A stretch of DNA of 64,000 bases from Ruegeria sp. SCSIO 43209. GTDB taxonomy: Bacteria; Pseudomonadota; Alphaproteobacteria; Rhodobacterales; Rhodobacteraceae. The stretch lies in assembly GCF_019904295.1 (NCBI RefSeq), contig NZ_CP065361.1, positions 1 to 64,000 of the forward strand, in the 5' to 3' direction. The notes beneath the pieces were generated by a model. That model was not told the DNA's origin. It worked only from the letters and a program-made list of their open reading frames with translations, and did not search any database. This document shows positions 34,826-43,573 of this stretch, piece by piece (the first letter of the stretch is position 1; each line of letters starts with the position of its first letter). The position numbers and the translations under genes were made by a program.

Positions 34826-37193
34826 TGCGGGCACACTTTCCACTCACGGAACCGCTCTGCTTCAGGCTGGCGGCGGGGAGTTCGCGCGGGAGAGCTATCT
34901 CGCTGATCACCTGCCGTATTTCGCGCTTGCCGATGACGATGTGATGGTGCTGCGCGAGGGCGATCTGATGGCGACCCTGCGCCTTGATGGTCTGAACCCG
35001 ATGACCAGCGAAGACGCACGGCTCGATGCGCTCAAGCGCGCGGTTGCCGCCATCGTCGCCCAGACCGGCAATGCCTTCGGCTTTTACATCCACCGCATCT
35101 CCGTGCCACAGGATCTGGGGATGCGCCCCATCGAGGGCGACAGCTTCGCCGCCGCGATAGATGCCCGCTGGCAGGCCCATGTGAAAGACCTGCGCCCGGC
35201 CAAGCGCCAACTCTATCTCAGCGTGATCCGGCGCCCCGATATCTCCGCGCGCATTCCATTCCTTCGGACGCTGGCCCGCAAAGCCTGGGTCAAGGACCGC
35301 GCGACGCGCCTGCAGGAGCTGAACGAGGTCATGGGCTTTTTCGAGGTGGCTCTGTCTTCGGCCAACCCTGTGCGCCTGACCCGCACGGGTGGTGAATGGC
35401 TGGGCTATCTAAACACGCTGAACGCGGGCAGCTTCTCCCCCATAGCCTTCGGACAAAGCGCTCTGCCTCTTTCACATATTTTGAGCAATTGCCGCGCGAC
35501 CTTCGACGGCGACGTCGTCACCCTGACCGACGCCGTGACTGGGCGGGTCAAATACGGCGCGCTCTTTTCGATGAAGACCTACCCGGCATTGACCGATGTG
35601 ACGCTGCTCGACGCGCTCGACCTGCCGCTCGACATCGTGCTCACGAACTCCTTCAGCCCGATCCCGAACAACATCATGGCCGAACGCATCCAGCGCATCA
35701 TCCGCCAGATGCAGGCCTCCGACGATGCGGCCGTCTCCCTGCGCGAACAATTGGGCCAGGCTGCCGACGACCAGGAGGCAGGACGCATCGCCTTCGGGGA
35801 CCATCACCTCTCCATCGCGGTCTACGCGCCGGACCGCGACACGCTCGAACGGGCCGCCGCCCAGATCAAACGCGTGGGTCAGGAGATCATGTCCGTCATC
35901 GTGCGCGAGAACATGGCGCTGAAAGCCACCTACTTCGCACAATCCCCCGGCAATTTCGGCTACCGCGCTCGCAAGACGCCGATTTCCTCCATCAATTTCG
36001 CCGACTTCGCAGCTCTGCATGGTAGCGTCGAAGGACGCGGTCCTGATCAGTCGCCCTGGGGTCAGACCATTTCGGTCCTGCCCACGGTCGGCACCTCTGG
36101 TTATCGCTTCAATTTCCACGAGGCGGGAGCCCCAGGCAAGGAACCGACCGTTGGCCATACGCTGGTTCTGGGGCGCACCGGGACCGGCAAGACGCTCACC
36201 ACTGCCTTTCTCGCAGCGCAGGCGCAGCGGGTCGGCGCACGGCTTTTCTTCTTCGACAAGGATCGCGGCCTGGAGATGGCCGTGCGCGCCCTCGGCGGGC
36301 GCTATAACGAAATCCGGGCTGGCGTGCCGACAGGTCTGAACCCGCTCGCCACCGAAACCGACGAGCGCGGCCGCGCCTGGCTCTCGGACTGGCTTGCGAC
36401 ACTTCTCACACGGAATGGCACGCTCTCGGGCGAGCAATCCCGCCATATCCAAAGCGCGGTCGGCCAGAACGCCGATGCGGGGGCGGCGCTGCAGCGTTTC
36501 GCCAGTTTCGAGACCCTGTTCCAGTCACTCGATGATGATGGCGAGCTGCAATCCCGCGTTGCCGAATGGGCCCCCGGCGGGCGCTATGGCTGGGTGTTCG
36601 ACGAGCCCGAGCGCGGCGCGGGCCTCAAGCTCACGGGCGACATCGTCGGGTTTGATATGACCGAGATCCTCGACATGACGACCGAGCGCATGGCGGTACT
36701 CTCCTACATCTTCCGCCAGATCGAACGCGTGGTCGAAGACCGCCGTCCCACCATCATCGTGCTCGACGAAGCGTGGAAGCTCTTGGACGATCCGTATTTC
36801 GGGGCGCGGCTGGAAAACTGGCTGGTGACGCTTCGCAAGATGAACTGCGTCGTCATCATGATGACGCAGTATCCGAGCCAGTTGCGCGACAGCCGCGTCG
36901 GCAAAACCATCGTCGAGACGGTGCCGACGCAGATCCTCTTCCCGAACGATCGCGCCACCGTCTCCGATTACGATTTTCTCCGCGTCAACGCCAAGGAGGC
37001 TGCCCTTCTCGTGCAGCCGACCATCGGCCAGCGCATCGCGCTTATCCGCTCGGCGGGCGACAGCGTCTTCGTCGATGCCGATCTCTCCGCACTTGGCGAC
37101 CTCCTTCCCATCCTTGGCGGCGGCGCCACTGGCGAGGCCCGCGTGCCTGCCGATTGGCGCGCCAATCCCGATTTCTGGAGACATGTGATATGA
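34800..37193 (+). CDS. virB4: VirB4-like ATPase
   Basis: A 797-residue CagE/TrbE/VirB4 ATPase. The N-terminal domain starts AGGGEFARESYLADHLPYFA. The C-terminal motor has Walker A (TLVLGRTGTGKTLTTAFLA), Walker B (PTIIVLDEAWKLLDDPYFG) and the following MTQYPSQLRDS. It energises pilus and channel assembly. Length is normal and, unlike several neighbours, the 2.4-kb frame is uninterrupted. It overlaps virB3 upstream and a small lipoprotein gene downstream (ATATGA). Confidence 0.96.
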   Translation: MEATALALDAGTLSTHGTALLQAGGGEFARESYLADHLPYFALADDDVMVLREGDLMATLRLDGLNPMTSEDARLDALKRAVAAIVAQTGNAFGFYIHRISVPQDLGMRPIEGDSFAAAIDARWQAHVKDLRPAKRQLYLSVIRRPDISARIPFLRTLARKAWVKDRATRLQELNEVMGFFEVALSSANPVRLTRTGGEWLGYLNTLNAGSFSPIAFGQSALPLSHILSNCRATFDGDVVTLTDAVTGRVKYGALFSMKTYPALTDVTLLDALDLPLDIVLTNSFSPIPNNIMAERIQRIIRQMQASDDAAVSLREQLGQAADDQEAGRIAFGDHHLSIAVYAPDRDTLERAAAQIKRVGQEIMSVIVRENMALKATYFAQSPGNFGYRARKTPISSINFADFAALHGSVEGRGPDQSPWGQTISVLPTVGTSGYRFNFHEAGAPGKEPTVGHTLVLGRTGTGKTLTTAFLAAQAQRVGARLFFFDKDRGLEMAVRALGGRYNEIRAGVPTGLNPLATETDERGRAWLSDWLATLLTRNGTLSGEQSRHIQSAVGQNADAGAALQRFASFETLFQSLDDDGELQSRVAEWAPGGRYGWVFDEPERGAGLKLTGDIVGFDMTEILDMTTERMAVLSYIFRQIERVVEDRRPTIIVLDEAWKLLDDPYFGARLENWLVTLRKMNCVVIMMTQYPSQLRDSRVGKTIVETVPTQILFPNDRATVSDYDFLRVNAKEAALLVQPTIGQRIALIRSAGDSVFVDADLSALGDLLPILGGGATGEARVPADWRANPDFWRHVI

Positions 37194-37399
37194 GTTCGAA
37201 ACCCCTCCTCGCGCTTTGCGCCGCCGCGAGCCTTCTTTCCGCTTGCGAGAAATACACCGAGAAAACCTCGCCCTGTTTCGGACGCAATGGCGAGCCGCAA
37301 GTGACGCGGTCCGCCCTGTCCTTCTCGACCATGGGCGCACCGGTGCAGGAGACGGCCAAGCCTGACTGCACCTTCGAGCCCCTGCCCCGTTCGGAATGA
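37190..37399 (+). CDS. Small lipoprotein in the virB operon (69 aa)
   Basis: Begins MSSKPLLALCAAASLLSACE, a lipoprotein signal with lipobox LLSAC. The mature part is short (YTEKTSPCFGRNGEPQVTRS) with further cysteines. Position after virB4 and size suggest a VirB7-like role in stabilising VirB9 at the outer membrane, though sequence similarity to VirB7 is not evident. It overlaps virB4 and the next gene by four bases each, so it is surely co-translated. Confidence 0.8.
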   Translation: MSSKPLLALCAAASLLSACEKYTEKTSPCFGRNGEPQVTRSALSFSTMGAPVQETAKPDCTFEPLPRSE

Positions 37400-38508
37400 G
37401 CCGCGCCGCGATCATATCCGCCGGGCTCTGCCTCGGCCTCAGCGCCCTGCCTGCGCATGCCCAGGGCGTGCCGACACAGGACAATTCCGCGATCGGTCGC
37501 GCCATCGCCCGGGTGAGGGCATTGGCCGAGGATCTAAGCGTCCAGCAGGACAAGGATCGGACCGAGTCCACGCTGGCGGATGTGCAGGCCGACCAGCTGC
37601 GCGTCCTCGAGGAAATGACCGCTGCCATTACCGGGCCTGGCTTCGACATCCGTGCGCTCGAGGGCAATGCGGATTTCGGGGTGGCGGCGGTCTATCCCAA
37701 TACCGATCCAAGCCCGATGAACAGCCGCCTCTTCGGCGAGGGCCGCGAGACGGTCGAGATGATGATCGTCGAGGTCGCCGGCGAGTTCGCAGGCGCGCCC
37801 GGTGTGGCCCGCGCCGGTCTCTCGGCCACCCAGTGGCGCTGCCTCTTCCAGGCTCTGATTAAACAGGAGAGTCGCTTCAACGTCGCCGCTGAAAGCCCGG
37901 TCGGGGCTTATGGCCTGACCCAGCTCATGCCTGGCACCGCCTCCGATCTCGGCGTCGACCGCTATGACGTGAAAGACAACCTCCGCGGCGGCGCGCGCTA
38001 TATCACCACCCAGCTCAACCGCTTCGGCAACATACCCCATGCGCTCGCGGCCTATAACGCGGGGCCGGGTCGGGTCATCGAATACGGGGGCGTGCCGCCC
38101 TTTGCCGAGACCCAAGGCTATGTGCGCAACATCTCGAAATTCTACAACGAATACCTCGCTGTGGTGGGCGGTGCCGACGCGCTTGGCACGCTCTCGCCCT
38201 CGGATTTTGCGCTCGCCGAATATGCCAGCATCTCCGAGGCGGGCGTCTATTACGCCGCCGACAGTTCGGCAACGACCGAGCAAGTGATCAACCGCCTCCG
38301 CGCGATCATCCTGCAGATCGATGCGCAACCCAATGCCAAGGCGGCCTGGGAACTCAACACCTACGCCAAGGCCGAGATTGGCCGCATCCTCAACCTTCGC
38401 GTCCGGCTGATGGCCGCCAACCAGCAGCGCGAGGCGGTCTATGCGCAGCACCTCGTCGCAGACCGGTTGGCGGAGCGCGACTTCATGCAGATGGGAGTTC
38501 CCGAATGA
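37396..38508 (+). CDS. VirB5-like N-terminus fused to a lytic transglycosylase
   Basis: A 370-residue exported protein (signal ending PAHAQ, mature start GVPTQDNSAIGRAIARVRAL). The N-terminal coiled segment AEDLSVQQDKDR resembles the start of the next gene product (AEDLNVQMQQLA). The central SLT domain has the Glu in ALIKQESRFNVAAESPVGAYG, then TQLMPGTASDLGVDRYDV and [21 protein letters not shown] 120-residue helical tail follows. It is the second transglycosylase in the operon. It may anchor peptidoglycan cleavage to the VirB5 position at the pilus. Confidence 0.85.
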   Translation: MSRAAIISAGLCLGLSALPAHAQGVPTQDNSAIGRAIARVRALAEDLSVQQDKDRTESTLADVQADQLRVLEEMTAAITGPGFDIRALEGNADFGVAAVYPNTDPSPMNSRLFGEGRETVEMMIVEVAGEFAGAPGVARAGLSATQWRCLFQALIKQESRFNVAAESPVGAYGLTQLMPGTASDLGVDRYDVKDNLRGGARYITTQLNRFGNIPHALAAYNAGPGRVIEYGGVPPFAETQGYVRNISKFYNEYLAVVGGADALGTLSPSDFALAEYASISEAGVYYAADSSATTEQVINRLRAIILQIDAQPNAKAAWELNTYAKAEIGRILNLRVRLMAANQQREAVYAQHLVADRLAERDFMQMGVPE

Positions 38509-39272
38509 GACAGCTTCTCCTGACCGTGGCCGCGGTCGCCACACTCGGGTTTACCTCGCCCGCAACGGCCCAGGGCGTCCCAACCTTTGATGGCTCGCAG
38601 CTTGGTCAACTCGTGGCGCAGCTCGAACACATGGCCGAGGACCTGAATGTCCAGATGCAGCAGCTCGCCACAATGCGGCTGGAACTGGAAACCCAGCTCT
38701 CGCAGCTCACGAACCTCGAGGCGCAACTGACCTCGCTCATTGAAGGCAGCGGGCTCGGAGAACTCTTCGCCACGGTCGAAGAATTCCGAGCGCTGCGCGG
38801 CAAGCTGGTGGCGCCCCTCAATACCGCACAATCGCTGGCAAGCGGCGATTTTCTCAGCGGCTTCAATCCGGGTGCAGAACTCTCGGCCTCGGTCGAACGG
38901 GTGCTTTCGGGCAGCGGGTTTACTTCGGAACGCCTGAGCACGCTTTCTGGCTCGGATGAGCCCGCCGATAACCGCATCGCCGCTTCCGCCGGGGCCAGCG
39001 CCATGCTCTCCGTCGCGGCACAGGAAAGCCACGAAGAAGCGGGCCAAAGCCTTGAGCGGCTCGAGACCATGGTCGGGCTCATCGACGATCAGGACGGGCT
39101 GAAGGCTGCCGTCGATCTCAACACCCGCGTCACCGCCGAGCTTGGCATCATCCTGACCCAGATTTGGCGGCTGGAAGCGGCGCAAGGCGTGAGTGCCGGC
39201 CAGCTTGGCGTTGTCGATGCCGCGACCCTCGCGGATGAGCGCAAGTTCCGCTCGATGGCGGTGGATCCATGA
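38505..39272 (+). CDS. virB5: VirB5-like type IV secretion protein
   Basis: A 255-residue exported protein (MRQLLLTVAAVATLGFTSPA, cleavage after TAQ) dominated by long helices (VAQLEHMAEDLNVQMQQLAT, LETQLSQLTNLEAQLTSLIE) and a C-terminal helix (ELGIILTQIWRLEAAQGV). This is the minor pilin/adhesin tip component. Both ends overlap neighbours by four bases (ATGA). The mature N-terminus is similar to that of the preceding transglycosylase, suggesting duplication. Confidence 0.85.
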   Translation: MRQLLLTVAAVATLGFTSPATAQGVPTFDGSQLGQLVAQLEHMAEDLNVQMQQLATMRLELETQLSQLTNLEAQLTSLIEGSGLGELFATVEEFRALRGKLVAPLNTAQSLASGDFLSGFNPGAELSASVERVLSGSGFTSERLSTLSGSDEPADNRIAASAGASAMLSVAAQESHEEAGQSLERLETMVGLIDDQDGLKAAVDLNTRVTAELGIILTQIWRLEAAQGVSAGQLGVVDAATLADERKFRSMAVDP

Positions 39273-39706
39273 GGCAAACCATGACCCGCAGCTTGGCTCC
39301 AGGCCGGGCGCTCGGTCTCGCCGCCCTTGTCTTGAGCATCCTGCACAATGCTGCGTCGGCCCAGACCCCGAGCACGAACCCTTCCGGCGACACGCCCTTC
39401 AACTCGATGGCCATCGCGCGGGATCAAACGGATGAATGTCGTGTTCCGAAACCCCCTACCGATCTGGCCGAAACCGCCTATCTGCGCAATGGCTACCGCG
39501 CGATCTTGCGCATCCTGATTGCCGAAGAGGCGCTCGCTTCGGAAACCTGCACCTGCCTGCTGGATCAGTTCGCCTGGGATCAGGCGCTTGCCGCCCTGCC
39601 CCGGTTCCAGACCTCGGACAACCCGCGCCTGCCCTTCAACGTGCTCGAGCTCTACGCCAAGGCGGACGCGCTCGAGGCGCAAGTTGTGGAGGCCTGTGCG
39701 GAGTAA
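39269..39706 (+). CDS. Exported protein of unknown function in the virB operon (145 aa)
   Basis: Starts at an ATG overlapping the virB5 stop; an ATG at 39281 is an alternative. Signal peptide-like segment LGLAALVLSILHNAASAQ. The mature part has TAYLRNGYRAILRILIAEEA, LASETCTCLLDQFAWDQALA and a closing helix (VLELYAKADALEAQVVEACA). Three cysteines fit a periplasmic fold. I do not recognise the family; position between virB5 and virB6 suggests an accessory channel protein. Confidence 0.7.
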   Translation: MRQTMTRSLAPGRALGLAALVLSILHNAASAQTPSTNPSGDTPFNSMAIARDQTDECRVPKPPTDLAETAYLRNGYRAILRILIAEEALASETCTCLLDQFAWDQALAALPRFQTSDNPRLPFNVLELYAKADALEAQVVEACAE

Positions 39707-40720
39707 ATGGGGGTCATTCGCGACATCCTTGGCCAAGTCGACGCCGCGGTGAACACCGTGGCGCAGGACGGCTTTATCTCCTCGGCGGCCTCGGTCGGTA
39801 ATGTCATCTCGGCGGGCGCGACGCTCCTTGTCGTGCTCCTCGGGATCAACGCGGTCATGCAGCTCCGCCCCCTGCCCTTCGGAACCGGGTTTGCCTTCGG
39901 GATGAAAGTGGCCCTGGTCGGGATCTTCGCGCAGAGTTGGGATAATTTCAGCGTCATCTATGACATCGTCACGCGCGTGCCCGACTCCGTGGGCGCCTCG
40001 ATCCTGGCGCTTACCGGCTCGGGCGACGAGGCAGGGGTCTATGAGAGCCTCGACAATATGGTCGCCCGCATCACCGCCTATGGCGATACGATCGGCGACC
40101 GCGCGGGCTGGGTCTTCGGCGCGGTTCTGGGTGCCATCTTCTTCGTCCTCTCCGCCGTCTTCGCCGCCGTCACCGCAGGGATCATCGCCTTCGCCCGCAT
40201 CGTCTTCGCGCTGATGATCGTCATCGCCCCCTTCATGATCGTGACCTCGCTGTTCAAACCGACGCAGTCTCTCTTCGAGGCCTGGACCCGCGCCACCATC
40301 GGCTATGCGCTCATGCCGGTCGCCGCGGCAGGCGCTGCGGGCATCATCGTCGCCATCGCCGAGGCGATCGGGGACGCCTCTGCCGACCCAAACGATGTCG
40401 AGACCGTCAGCCTCATCCTGCCCTTCCTCGTGATCCTCATCCTCAGCGCCGGGATCATGGCCTCGGTCCCCTACATCGCCTCCAATCTCACCGGTGTCGT
40501 CGGCATTGCCTCCAATGCCGTGGGTCTCACCGGCCTCGCACGTCAGGGCTTCGTGAACACGCGCGAGTACGGCACGGGTGCTGCCTCGCGTCTCGTCACC
40601 GGAAAATCCCCACATGAGCTGAACCAGATAGCGAACGCGGGCGTCGTGAAGACCGGCGAGATGATCCGCCAAAGCCCCGGCGCGCTTCTCTCCGCCGCCA
40701 AGGCCTTCCGCAAACCCTGA
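39707..40720 (+). CDS. virB6: VirB6/TrbL-like polytopic membrane protein
   Basis: A 337-residue protein with several membrane segments: VISAGATLLVVLLGINAVMQ, GWVFGAVLGAIFFVLSAVFA, ITAGIIAFARIVFALMIVIAPFMI-like stretch near residues 150-175, and LILPFLVILILSAGIMASVP. The central region has the conserved WTRATIGYALMPVAAAGAAG. VirB6 forms the inner membrane pore. The start follows the preceding stop directly (TAAATG). Confidence 0.92.
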   Translation: MGVIRDILGQVDAAVNTVAQDGFISSAASVGNVISAGATLLVVLLGINAVMQLRPLPFGTGFAFGMKVALVGIFAQSWDNFSVIYDIVTRVPDSVGASILALTGSGDEAGVYESLDNMVARITAYGDTIGDRAGWVFGAVLGAIFFVLSAVFAAVTAGIIAFARIVFALMIVIAPFMIVTSLFKPTQSLFEAWTRATIGYALMPVAAAGAAGIIVAIAEAIGDASADPNDVETVSLILPFLVILILSAGIMASVPYIASNLTGVVGIASNAVGLTGLARQGFVNTREYGTGAASRLVTGKSPHELNQIANAGVVKTGEMIRQSPGALLSAAKAFRKP

Positions 40721-40737
40721 TGTGAAAGACGACGACT

Positions 40738-41418
40738 TTGAAGAAGCTTGTGACCAGTTCCTCCGCGCCTGACCGCGACGCCTTTGAAGCGGATTTCATC
40801 TACGGGCCAAGGCAGCGCGAGCGCTTTGCGTGGTTCGTCGCGGCGGCAGGCGTGCTGGTCGGCGTCGCCGGCATGGTTGCGGGCGCGAGCCTCTTTCCGC
40901 TCAAAACGACAGAGACCTTCGTGGTCGTCGTGGACAAGGAAACCGGCGAGATGGACCGGGTGGCCGCCGTCCAAGCGCTGACGCTCTCGGAAAGCGACGC
41001 CATCATCCAGGCCAATCTCGTCGCTTACGTCGATGATCGGGAAACCTACGACCTGACCGACGGCGAGCCGCGCATCAACTCGGTGCTCGACCGTTCCGAT
41101 GGCGATGCCGCCCGCACGCTGCGCGATCTATGGTCTTCCACCAACGAGGATTACCCGATCACCGTCTACGGGCGCGACGCCAAGATCGAGGTGGTCATCA
41201 AGTCGGTGAACCAAATCGAGCGCGGCGTGGCCCAGGTCCGCTTCACCCGCACGCTGCGTCGACCCCGCGACACCCGCACCGTGACCCGGTCCTACGTCGC
41301 CACCGTCGGCTACGACTTCCAACCCGAAACTCGCCAGCGCCTTCAGGATGTCTGGGCCAACCCCTTGGGCTTCGTGGTGACCTCCTACCGCGTCGACGCC
41401 GAGACCCTGGAGAACTGA
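40738..41418 (+). CDS. virB8: VirB8-like inner membrane protein
   Basis: A 226-residue protein: short cytoplasmic tail, one membrane helix (WFVAAAGVLVGVAGMVAGAS), then the periplasmic VirB8 fold (TFVVVVDKETGEMDRVAAVQ, ETYDLTDGEPRINSVLDRSD, VGYDFQPETRQRLQDVWANP, LGFVVTSYRVDAETL). No ATG is available: TTG at 40738 or GTG at 40750, the latter with a GAAGAAG site, are both possible. VirB8 nucleates channel assembly between VirB6, VirB9 and VirB10. Confidence 0.92.
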   Translation: MKKLVTSSSAPDRDAFEADFIYGPRQRERFAWFVAAAGVLVGVAGMVAGASLFPLKTTETFVVVVDKETGEMDRVAAVQALTLSESDAIIQANLVAYVDDRETYDLTDGEPRINSVLDRSDGDAARTLRDLWSSTNEDYPITVYGRDAKIEVVIKSVNQIERGVAQVRFTRTLRRPRDTRTVTRSYVATVGYDFQPETRQRLQDVWANPLGFVVTSYRVDAETLEN

Positions 41419-41423
41419 CCCTC

Positions 41424-42146
41424 ATGAAATCCCTGCCCGCGCTCCTCCTGGCGCTTGCCCTTCCTGTTGCTGCACTCGCCGAAGCCACGCCCCAAGGCGG
41501 CCCGCTCGATATCCGTATCCGCACTGCCGTCTACAACGAGAACCAGGTCTACCGGATCGAAACCGATCTCAGGCATTCGACGACCATTCATTTCGGAGCC
41601 GGGGAACGCTTCGAGGCCGTGATCGTCGGCGACACCGAAAGTTTCCAGGTCGATCCGATCCCCGAGCTCGGCAACGTGCTGACCATCAAGCCGCATGTGG
41701 CGCAGGCCTCGACCAACATGACGGTCATCACCAACCGCCGCACCTATTCCTTCCACCTGCGCGAGGGCTCGATCCCGAACCGCACCGGCATGTTCTTCGA
41801 GGTCCGCTTCCGCTACCCCGACGAGGAACGCCGCGCGGCGGGTGCCACCCAGCCCAAAGGCTTCGAGGCCCCGCGCAACTACAACTACCGCGTCTCCGGC
41901 GAGGGCGACTTCCGCCCCAGCCATATCTATGACGACGGGCGCTACACGTATTTCGTCTTCCCGGAAAACGGCCGCCAGCCCGCCCTCTTCAAGGCCGATG
42001 ACCAGGGCCGTGAGCGCACGGTCAACTGGACGCAAGCCGGCAACACGGTCCGCGTGCTCGGGGTGAACACCTACTGGACACTGCGCATCGGCGACGAGGC
42101 GATCTGCGCCTGGCGCGACGAGAGCGCCATCTACGTGAGCAACTGA
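41424..42146 (+). CDS. virB9: VirB9-like outer membrane complex protein
   Basis: A 240-residue exported protein (signal LPALLLALALPVAALAEA). N-terminal domain: DIRIRTAVYNENQVYRIETD and GDTESFQVDPIPELGNVLTI; C-terminal domain: NYNYRVSGEGDFRPSHIYDD, GRYTYFVFPENGRQPALF and VLGVNTYWTLRIGDEAICAW. This is the VirB9/CagX fold of the outer membrane core with VirB7 and VirB10. The start is five bases after the virB8 stop. Intact. Confidence 0.95.
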   Translation: MKSLPALLLALALPVAALAEATPQGGPLDIRIRTAVYNENQVYRIETDLRHSTTIHFGAGERFEAVIVGDTESFQVDPIPELGNVLTIKPHVAQASTNMTVITNRRTYSFHLREGSIPNRTGMFFEVRFRYPDEERRAAGATQPKGFEAPRNYNYRVSGEGDFRPSHIYDDGRYTYFVFPENGRQPALFKADDQGRERTVNWTQAGNTVRVLGVNTYWTLRIGDEAICAWRDESAIYVSN

Positions 42147-42148
42147 CC

Positions 42149-43573
42149 ATGGCCCGAACAAACCCCTCCCGACCTGCAAGACCGTCTCGATCAATTCAGC
42201 CAGCGCGGCAAATCTAAGCGACGCGGCAACAGCCTCGGGGTCGGCGCGCTTGCCGCCGCCCTTGCCCTCGGCGGGGCAGGTGTGGCGTATTTCCTGGCGA
42301 CCGGTCTGCAGGAAGGTGACAGCGCGCTTGAGACCTCCGATGTCGAGACCTTTCAGGACCGCCGCCCCGGCACGGGCGGGCGATTGGAGTTCCCGCCAGA
42401 TGAGACAGAGCAGCGGGTCAATGACGCGCTGATCGCGGTCGAGGAAGCGCTCGATGTGCCTGCGGCCCCTGCCCCGGAGCCAAGCGCCGAGGTGTTGGCC
42501 GAGATCGCCAAGCTCCGCGAGGCCCTCGCCACCAGCCAGGCCGCCCGCAACTCGGAAATCCAGTTCGCCGTTGCCGACCTGCGCGAAGCCTTCGACGAAC
42601 AGAAGGTGGCGCTTGAAGCGACGCTCGCCGCCAAGGAAACCGAGCTGGCCAACCTGCAGCGCCAGACCGAGACCCGTATCGAAGGGCTGCAAGCCATGCT
42701 TGATGCCGAACGGGCGCAGCGCGAGGGGCTTGAGGCCGAGCTCGACCGCGAAGGGCTGATCGCCGATCAGCGCCTTCTCGAAGAGCGCCGGCGTCAGGAA
42801 GAGGAACAGCGCCAGCGCGAGGCCGAACGGGTCGCCGAGGAGCTTCTGACCGCACAGATCAAATCGCCGGCCGTGGTCTATGCCGATGGTCCCCGTGGCG
42901 GCCAAAGTGGCGCGGCGGTGGCCGATCCTATTGCCGCAGGCACCGGGGGGTCGTCCTGTCAGGCAACGAGCAATTCCTGCAGAGTGCGCGACCGCTCGAG
43001 GTACAGGAAGCCGCCCATCTCACCCATCCCGAACGCACCCTGACCCAAGGCTCGGTCATTCAGGCCGCGCTCCAGACCGCTATCAACAGCGATCTACCTG
43101 GCTCCGTGGTCGCGATCGTCTCGGAACCGGTCCCGGCGTTTTCCGGGGACCGGATCCTGATCCCCCGAGGCTCCCGCCTTTTTGGCCAGTACCGGTCAGG
43201 CATCGACATGCATCAGAAGCGCATCCTGATCCTCTGGACCCGCGTCTTGACGCCGGACGGCACCTCGATGGAGATCGCCGCCGTGGGCGGCGATCAACTC
43301 GGCCGCTCGGGCCTGACCGGTCTCGTAGACACCAAATTCGCCGAGCGCTTCGGCGGGGCCGCGCTGATTTCCGTGATCGGGGCGGCACCGGCCGTCGCAG
43401 CCGAGAGCGCCAACAATGAAACCACCAGCGTCGTTCTGGGCGATGTCGGCAGCGATTTTCAGGATGCCGTCGGCTCGGTCATCGCCGACCAGGTGTCGAT
43501 CGCGCCGACGATCTATGTCGATCAGGGCGCCTCGGTCACCGTGCTCGTGGACCGGGATGTGGTGATATATTGA
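42149..43573 (+). pseudogene. virB10: VirB10-like protein, two frameshifts
   Basis: The ATG at 42149 is in another frame from the body. Removing one C at about 42154-42156 gives MAEQTPPDLQDRLDQFSQRG and joins it to the membrane helix (GVGALAAALALGGAGVAYFL). A long coiled coil (residues about 90-230, rich in Glu/Arg/Gln) follows. At the G run 42945-42950 the frame breaks again (six G; seven or four would restore it). The C-terminal beta-barrel is then encoded in the next frame (VVAIVSEPVPAFSGDRILIP, RGSRLFGQYRSGIDMHQKRI, SIAPTIYVDQGASVTVLVDR). About 474 residues if corrected. VirB10 spans both membranes. Confidence 0.8.

Noticed and set aside
39089..40672. 527-residue minus-strand open frame rich in Asp, Glu, Gly and Arg
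   Set aside because: Antisense of virB6 and its neighbour; composition reflects GC-rich codons read backwards.
41385..42905. 506-residue minus-strand open frame
   Set aside because: Antisense of virB9 and virB10 coding sequence.
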